64,000 bases of DNA, from positions 1 through 64,000 of the forward strand of contig CAVSSK010000025.1 in NCBI GenBank assembly GCA_963730395.1. The letters are read 5' to 3'. The position numbers and the translations under genes were made by a program. Below are positions 59,834 to 64,000 of this stretch, piece after piece. Position 1 is the stretch's first letter, and the number at the start of each line of letters is the position of its first letter. The notes under the pieces are model-generated. The model saw only the letters and a list, made by a program, of their open reading frames with translations, ran no database searches and was not told the DNA's origin. The DNA comes from Bog-473 sp963730395 (GTDB taxonomy: Bacteria; Actinomycetota; Acidimicrobiia; Acidimicrobiales; RAAP-2).

Positions 59834-62158
59834 TCAATCGACCGATGCGACTGCAGCTTCGGCCCGGGCCGTTTCCTCCGCCTCGGCGTCCATCGGCTCG
59901 GGCGCCCGCTTCGAGAAGGCGAGGGCGGCGAGCAGGACGACCAGGGACACGCCGGCGATGGCGAGCCGTGCACCGGTGTCGTGCCGCAGCGCGATCACCG
60001 CGGGAAGGATGAGCAAAGAGACGAGGTTCATCACCTTGATCATCGGGTTCAACGCTGGGCCGGCCGTGTCCTTGAACGGGTCGCCGACAGTGTCGCCGAT
60101 GACGGCCGCCTTGTGGGCCTCGGAGCCCTTCCCGCCCTCGTTGCCGTCCTCGATGTACTTCTTCGCGTTGTCCCAGGCGCCACCGGAGTTCGACAGCGTG
60201 TTGGCCAGCAGCTGGCCGGTGAGGATGGTGCCGGCCAGGAAGGCGCCCAGCGCGAAGTAATTGATGCCAAAGCCGATGATGACCGGCGAGAGGATGGCGA
60301 GCAGCGCCGGCGTCGCCAGCTCGCGCTGGGCGGCCGAGGTGCAGATGCCGATGACGCGGCCGTACTCGGGCTTCTCGGTGTAGTCCATGATGCCCGGGTG
60401 CTCGCGGAATTGGCGGCGCACCTCGAGCACGACCGTGCCGGCAGAACGGCCGACGGCGCGGATGGCGAGCGACGAGAACAGGAAGCCGATCGACCCGCCG
60501 ATGAGCAGGCCGATGAAGGTCTTGGGGTTGGAGACGTTGATCTGGGTGAACGGCGAGACCAGCAGCTGGTTGGCGTGCAGGTGCAGGTTGAGCTGCGAGT
60601 TGATCGTCTCGATGAAGGCGGAGAAGAGTGCCACGGCCGCGATGACCGCTGAGCCGATCGCCACACCCTTGGTGATGGCCTTGGTCGTGTTGCCCACGGC
60701 GTCGAGGCTCACCATGACCCGCTCCGCCTCGCCGGTGAACTCGCCCGACATCTCCGCGATGCCGGCCGCGTTGTCCGACACCGGCCCGAAGCTGTCCTCC
60801 GAGACCACCATGCCGGCGGTGGCGAGCAGCCCAATGCCGATGAGGGCGATCAGGTAGAAGGTCAGCTCGATGTTGCCGTCCCCCAGCCCGATGGCCACGC
60901 CGAGGGCGATGGCGATGGCGACGATGGCCCACACGGAGGACTCGAGGCCGATGGAGAAGCCCGAGAGCACAGTGGTGGCCGGCCCGGTGCGGGCCGACGC
61001 CGCGATCTCCTTGACCGGCCCGCGCTCAGTCGAGGTGAACTGCTCGGTGATCTGGCTCGCCACCAGCGACAAGACGACGCCGGTCAGCACGGCCCAGAAC
61101 ACCTTGAGGTCGTGCACGTAGTACTGCGCCACCAGGAAGGCGCCGATCACGGTCAGCAGCGCCGCGAGCCAGAAGCCCCGGTTGATCGGCGCCATGGCGT
61201 TGCGGTCACTCTTGCGGGCCCGCACCACCAGCACGCCGATGACGGAGGCGAAGATCCCGATGGCGGGGACGATGAGCGGGAAGAGCACGGCGGGCGTGGG
61301 GTTCTTGTGGATGGAGGTGAAGGCCGAGTACCCCAGGATGAGCGACGAGATGATGGTGATCTCGTAGGACTCGAAGAGGTCGGCCGCCATGCCGGCGCAG
61401 TCGCCCACGTTGTCGCCCACGTTGTCGGCGATCGTGGCGGCGTTGCGGGGGTCGTCCTCGGGGATGCCGGCCTCCACCTTGCCCACGAGGTCGGCACCGA
61501 CGTCGGCCGCCTTGGTGAAGATGCCGCCGCCGACACGCATGAAGAGGGCGATCAGCGAGGCGCCGAAGGCGAAGCCGATGAGCACCGCCGTCGCCGAATT
61601 CTGGAAGATGAGGACGATTGCGGTCGCCCCGACCAACCCGAGGCCGACGCAGAGCATTCCGGTCACGGCCCCAGTGCGGAAGGCGACCCGGAGGGCCGCG
61701 GCCATGCCGCCGCCCTTGGAGGCCGCCGCGGCGGTCCGGACGTTGCCCCGCACGGCGATGCTCATGCCGATGAACCCGGTCAGGCCGGAGAAGGCGGCCC
61801 CGAAGAGGAAGCAGATGACGCGGTACAGGCCGTCCTGCTGGAAGGTCAGCGCAACCCCCCCGTCGGGCTTCACGACCTTGGTCGCGGTGAAGAAGATCAG
61901 GATGGCCAGGGGGATGATGATCATGGCGATCGCCCTGAACTGACGGCCGAGGAACGCCTGAGCCCCCTCCTGCACCGCCTGGGCGATCTCCTTCATCTTC
62001 ACCGTGCCCTGGTCGAAGGACAGCACGTTGCGGGCGAGCAGCAGCCCGGCGGCGATACCGACGATTCCGGCAACCAGGCAGATGTAGAGCCAGGTCTTGT
62101 CCGCCCCGCTGAGGTGGAAGGCCTGGTAGCCGCCCTCAGCTGCGAGGAGATTGATCAT
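59834..62158 (-). CDS. hppA: K+-independent proton-translocating pyrophosphatase
   Basis: 774 residues with about 16 membrane helices. The pyrophosphate site is clear: GADLVGKVEAGIPEDDPRNAATIADNVGDNVGDCAGMAADLFESY, SDNAAGIAEMSGEF and GDTVGDPFKDTAGPALNPMIK. The cation-selecting position reads DAVGNTTKAITKG: Lys where K+-dependent enzymes have Ala, so this is the K+-independent type. It pumps H+ outward using PPi, giving proton motive force and recycling the PPi made by synthetases such as LysS and PanC. Short N- and C-terminal ends, the latter acidic. Confidence 0.95.
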   Translation of the reverse strand: MINLLAAEGGYQAFHLSGADKTWLYICLVAGIVGIAAGLLLARNVLSFDQGTVKMKEIAQAVQEGAQAFLGRQFRAIAMIIIPLAILIFFTATKVVKPDGGVALTFQQDGLYRVICFLFGAAFSGLTGFIGMSIAVRGNVRTAAAASKGGGMAAALRVAFRTGAVTGMLCVGLGLVGATAIVLIFQNSATAVLIGFAFGASLIALFMRVGGGIFTKAADVGADLVGKVEAGIPEDDPRNAATIADNVGDNVGDCAGMAADLFESYEITIISSLILGYSAFTSIHKNPTPAVLFPLIVPAIGIFASVIGVLVVRARKSDRNAMAPINRGFWLAALLTVIGAFLVAQYYVHDLKVFWAVLTGVVLSLVASQITEQFTSTERGPVKEIAASARTGPATTVLSGFSIGLESSVWAIVAIAIALGVAIGLGDGNIELTFYLIALIGIGLLATAGMVVSEDSFGPVSDNAAGIAEMSGEFTGEAERVMVSLDAVGNTTKAITKGVAIGSAVIAAVALFSAFIETINSQLNLHLHANQLLVSPFTQINVSNPKTFIGLLIGGSIGFLFSSLAIRAVGRSAGTVVLEVRRQFREHPGIMDYTEKPEYGRVIGICTSAAQRELATPALLAILSPVIIGFGINYFALGAFLAGTILTGQLLANTLSNSGGAWDNAKKYIEDGNEGGKGSEAHKAAVIGDTVGDPFKDTAGPALNPMIKVMNLVSLLILPAVIALRHDTGARLAIAGVSLVVLLAALAFSKRAPEPMDAEAEETARAEAAVASVD

Positions 62159-62461
62159 TCCCGGTGTGCCCTTTCTGTTCCTTAGATCCTGCGCGGGGGG
62201 GCAGCGTCGCCCTCATCCGTGCTCGTGCGGCAGCACTCAACACCGCAACGGTCGATGTCCTCACCCCGGGCCGAGGGCGCGCCAGGGAGGTCGCACCCGA
62301 CTCCGGGCCGGGGGGCACGTTAGCGACTGGCGCCGAATCGAGCAATTTGGGTGGGGGTGCCGTCACGCACCACCGCGGACGCCCGCTGGGGGCACCCTTG
62401 TCTGACCCTTCCCGGCCAGGCTCACGCCCTCGATACGACGGCCCAACGTTCGCCGATGGGT
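62159..62461. promoter_or_regulatory. Upstream region of hppA, 303 bp, no gene
   Basis: The promoter of hppA should lie here, on the minus strand. I see no clear -10/-35 or riboswitch. The bases between 62200 and 62450 carry CG-rich short dyads only. The convergent-to-tandem arrangement (APC gene ends at 62462) means this gap also holds the end of that transcript; no strong hairpin with a T-run was found. Confidence 0.3.
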
Positions 62462-64000
62462 TCACTCGGGCTGGACCGTCACCTCGGAGCTGGCCTGCAC
62501 CAGCTCGTACGAGGGATTGAGGATGGCCTGCCGCCGGGCCCAGTCGCCGACCATGCCTTCGACGACGAGGCGTGCCCCAGGCTCGATACCCGCGATTTGG
62601 CGCCGACCTTGGAAGACCAACAGAATTTTTCCGGTGCCGTCCGCCAAGACGCACTCGAGGTTCGAGTTGCCGGCCCTGGGCTGGGTCCGCACCGAGTTGA
62701 CCCGGCCTGCGATCCGAACGCGCTGACGCCACTCCACCCGGCCAATGGGCGTGGTCTCCCCGGCATGGCCCCCGAATGCCGCCCTTTCGAAGGAAGTATT
62801 CGTTGCCTGTCGGTCGGCGGCCCGTCGTGCTGCCCTCCCGAGCGAGCGATCGGAACGGGTCCCCGCCGCGGCGTTGGCCAATTCATCGTTGGTCGCCTCA
62901 CGGTGAGGCGCGCGACGCTTCGAGAACCAGCCACCAGCGAGTTGATACGGCACAACGGTGGCATTCACGTGGTGGAGTTGCGCGACCCCAGCGGCAATGC
63001 GGTCGGCCGTGCCGTCGTGGAGCAGGCGGTGCCAACCAGTTGCGAATCCGCGTCGAGGGAGCAGGATGGTCAGCTCGGTCTCTTGGTCGGCCACTGCCTC
63101 GGCCGCCAGCTCCAGCACGGCCCGCCCGAGCCGACGGTCTTCGCATTCCACGACGTCGAGCGGCAGTCGAGCGAGCCCAAGCCGACCCCAGTCGGCCACG
63201 AGCTCCGCCGATACCCGGCTGTCCAACGTGAAGTGCACCGCACGCAACTCGTCAGCGTTGAAAGTCCGGGCGTACTGAAGGGCCCGCGCCGTCGCCATGT
63301 CCAAGCGGTCGACCAGGACCACGACGATGTGCCGATTGAGCACCCGCGCCGCCGCTGCTTCAGCTGCACCCTCTTCGAGTTGGTGCTCCTCGTCCGCGTA
63401 CTGGCGGTGCAGCCGCAAGAGAACGAGTACGCCGAGCGGCAGGATGATCAGGATGACCCACGCTCCCTGGCTGAACTTGGCCACCGCGATGATCAACAAC
63501 ACGATGAATGAGAGCACCGAGGCGGTGCCATTGATGGCCAGCCGCCGTCTCCAATGGTCCTCCCGGTGCGTCAGGTGATACTTCGCCATCCCCGCCCCTG
63601 CCATGGTGAAACCGGTGAACACACCAATGGCGTAAAGCGGAATCAGGCTGTCCACTCGAGCCCGGGTAATTAGGAGCAGAAGGACGGACACAACGGTGAG
63701 CACGATGATTCCCGTCGAGAACACCAAGCGATGGCCTCGCTTCGTCAGCTGGCGAGGCAAATAGGAGTCCTCGGCCGCGAAGCTGGCGAGGAAGGGAAAG
63801 CCCGTGAAGCTCGTGTTGGCCGCCAGGATGAGGATCAAAGTCGTCCCGATCTGCAGCAGGGCATAGAGCACCCCGCCGAGCCCCTGGGTCCCGTAGACGT
63901 ACTTGGCAACTTGGGAGATCACTGTCGGGGTACCGGACACGTAGGGCACGGGATGGGTGATCGAAGCCAGCATGGAGACACCGAGGACGAGTGATCCGAG
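62462..64000 (-). CDS. APC-family permease fused to a C-terminal OB-fold domain, N-terminus outside the window
   Basis: 513 codons are visible; the frame is open to the window edge. The first part has the last membrane helices of an APC/DUF-type amino-acid permease: GVLYALLQIGTTLILILAANTSFTGFPFLASFAAEDSYLPRQLTKRGHRLVFSTGIIVLTVVSVLLLLIT, LIPLYAIGVFTGFTMAGAGMAKYH. A cytoplasmic region with USP-like alternation follows (VVVLVDRLDMATARALQYARTFNADELRAVHFTL ... ELTILLPRRGF). The last about 100 residues (RVEWRQRVRIAGRVNSVRTQPRAGNSNLECVLADGTGKILLVFQGRRQIAGIEPGARLVVEGMVG) are an OB-fold. In mycobacteria a similar permease and an OB-fold protein are separate genes beside trkA (ceoBC), so this is a fusion of neighbours. 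Confidence 0.82.
   Translation of the reverse strand, partial: LGSLVLGVSMLASITHPVPYVSGTPTVISQVAKYVYGTQGLGGVLYALLQIGTTLILILAANTSFTGFPFLASFAAEDSYLPRQLTKRGHRLVFSTGIIVLTVVSVLLLLITRARVDSLIPLYAIGVFTGFTMAGAGMAKYHLTHREDHWRRRLAINGTASVLSFIVLLIIAVAKFSQGAWVILIILPLGVLVLLRLHRQYADEEHQLEEGAAEAAAARVLNRHIVVVLVDRLDMATARALQYARTFNADELRAVHFTLDSRVSAELVADWGRLGLARLPLDVVECEDRRLGRAVLELAAEAVADQETELTILLPRRGFATGWHRLLHDGTADRIAAGVAQLHHVNATVVPYQLAGGWFSKRRAPHREATNDELANAAAGTRSDRSLGRAARRAADRQATNTSFERAAFGGHAGETTPIGRVEWRQRVRIAGRVNSVRTQPRAGNSNLECVLADGTGKILLVFQGRRQIAGIEPGARLVVEGMVGDWARRQAILNPSYELVQASSEVTVQPE

Overview
The window is very GC-rich, gene-dense DNA from an actinobacterium. The evidence is CarD, the SigR/RsrA redox sigma pair, a DUF2342 metalloprotease of the F420-associated type, a type I topoisomerase with a Lys-rich tail instead of zinc fingers, DisA next to RadA, Zur/SmtB-type zinc regulators, and many GTG starts joined by 4-base GTGA or ATGA overlaps. 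Acidimicrobiia or a related deep lineage is my best guess, but that is inference and no rRNA is present to test it.

Layout. 1-8.1 kb is accessory DNA: the start of a secreted protein gene running off the left edge, an SmtB / His-repeat protein / Zur zinc cassette, a broken ssb, a large MobF relaxase-helicase and a tyrosine integrase. This looks like the right part of an integrated conjugative element. A tRNA-Thr(TGT) and mscL follow. 8.7-14.4 kb carries rlmB, ispF, ispD, carD, disA and radA on the minus strand and a GNAT gene. 14.6-18.6 kb has clpC, a polyprenyl diphosphate synthase and a small secreted protein. 18.8-32 kb is a long minus-strand cofactor block read in the order sigR, rsrA, DUF2342 protease, tilS-hpt fusion, folE, folP, a phosphatase-like protein lacking its cysteine, folB, folK, a DUF2520 protein, panC, panD, nadB, nadC, coaX, lysS. 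It covers folate, pantothenate/CoA and NAD synthesis.

32-38.7 kb holds a CYP142-like P450, an SDR, a znuACB-zur zinc uptake operon, and a MaoC-type hydratase divergent from a MerR-like regulator. 38.7-42.2 kb has pgeF and a murL-murD2 pair for an alternative D-glutamate route in peptidoglycan synthesis. 42.2-47.9 kb has a CADD-like diiron protein (candidate p-aminobenzoate synthase), an AEC-like permease, a methylmalonyl-CoA decarboxylase-like protein with a CGNR regulator, a GH43-DUF732 lipoprotein and tRNA-Thr(CGT). 48.2-55.1 kb is a cluster of cyclic-nucleotide-binding domains: two stand-alone proteins, a large BTAD/AAA/TPR regulator, and an ABC ATPase fused to the same kind of domain with its FtsX-like permease. 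55.2-64 kb has holB, tmk, topA, hppA and the C-terminal part of an APC permease fused to an OB-fold.

A striking property of the sequence is frequent single-base frameshifts, including in genes expected to be essential (topA, tmk). Some are paired and compensate each other (murL, the BTAD regulator). Many lie at short runs of the same base. I read these mainly as sequence or assembly errors, not decay, and annotate the genes across them.
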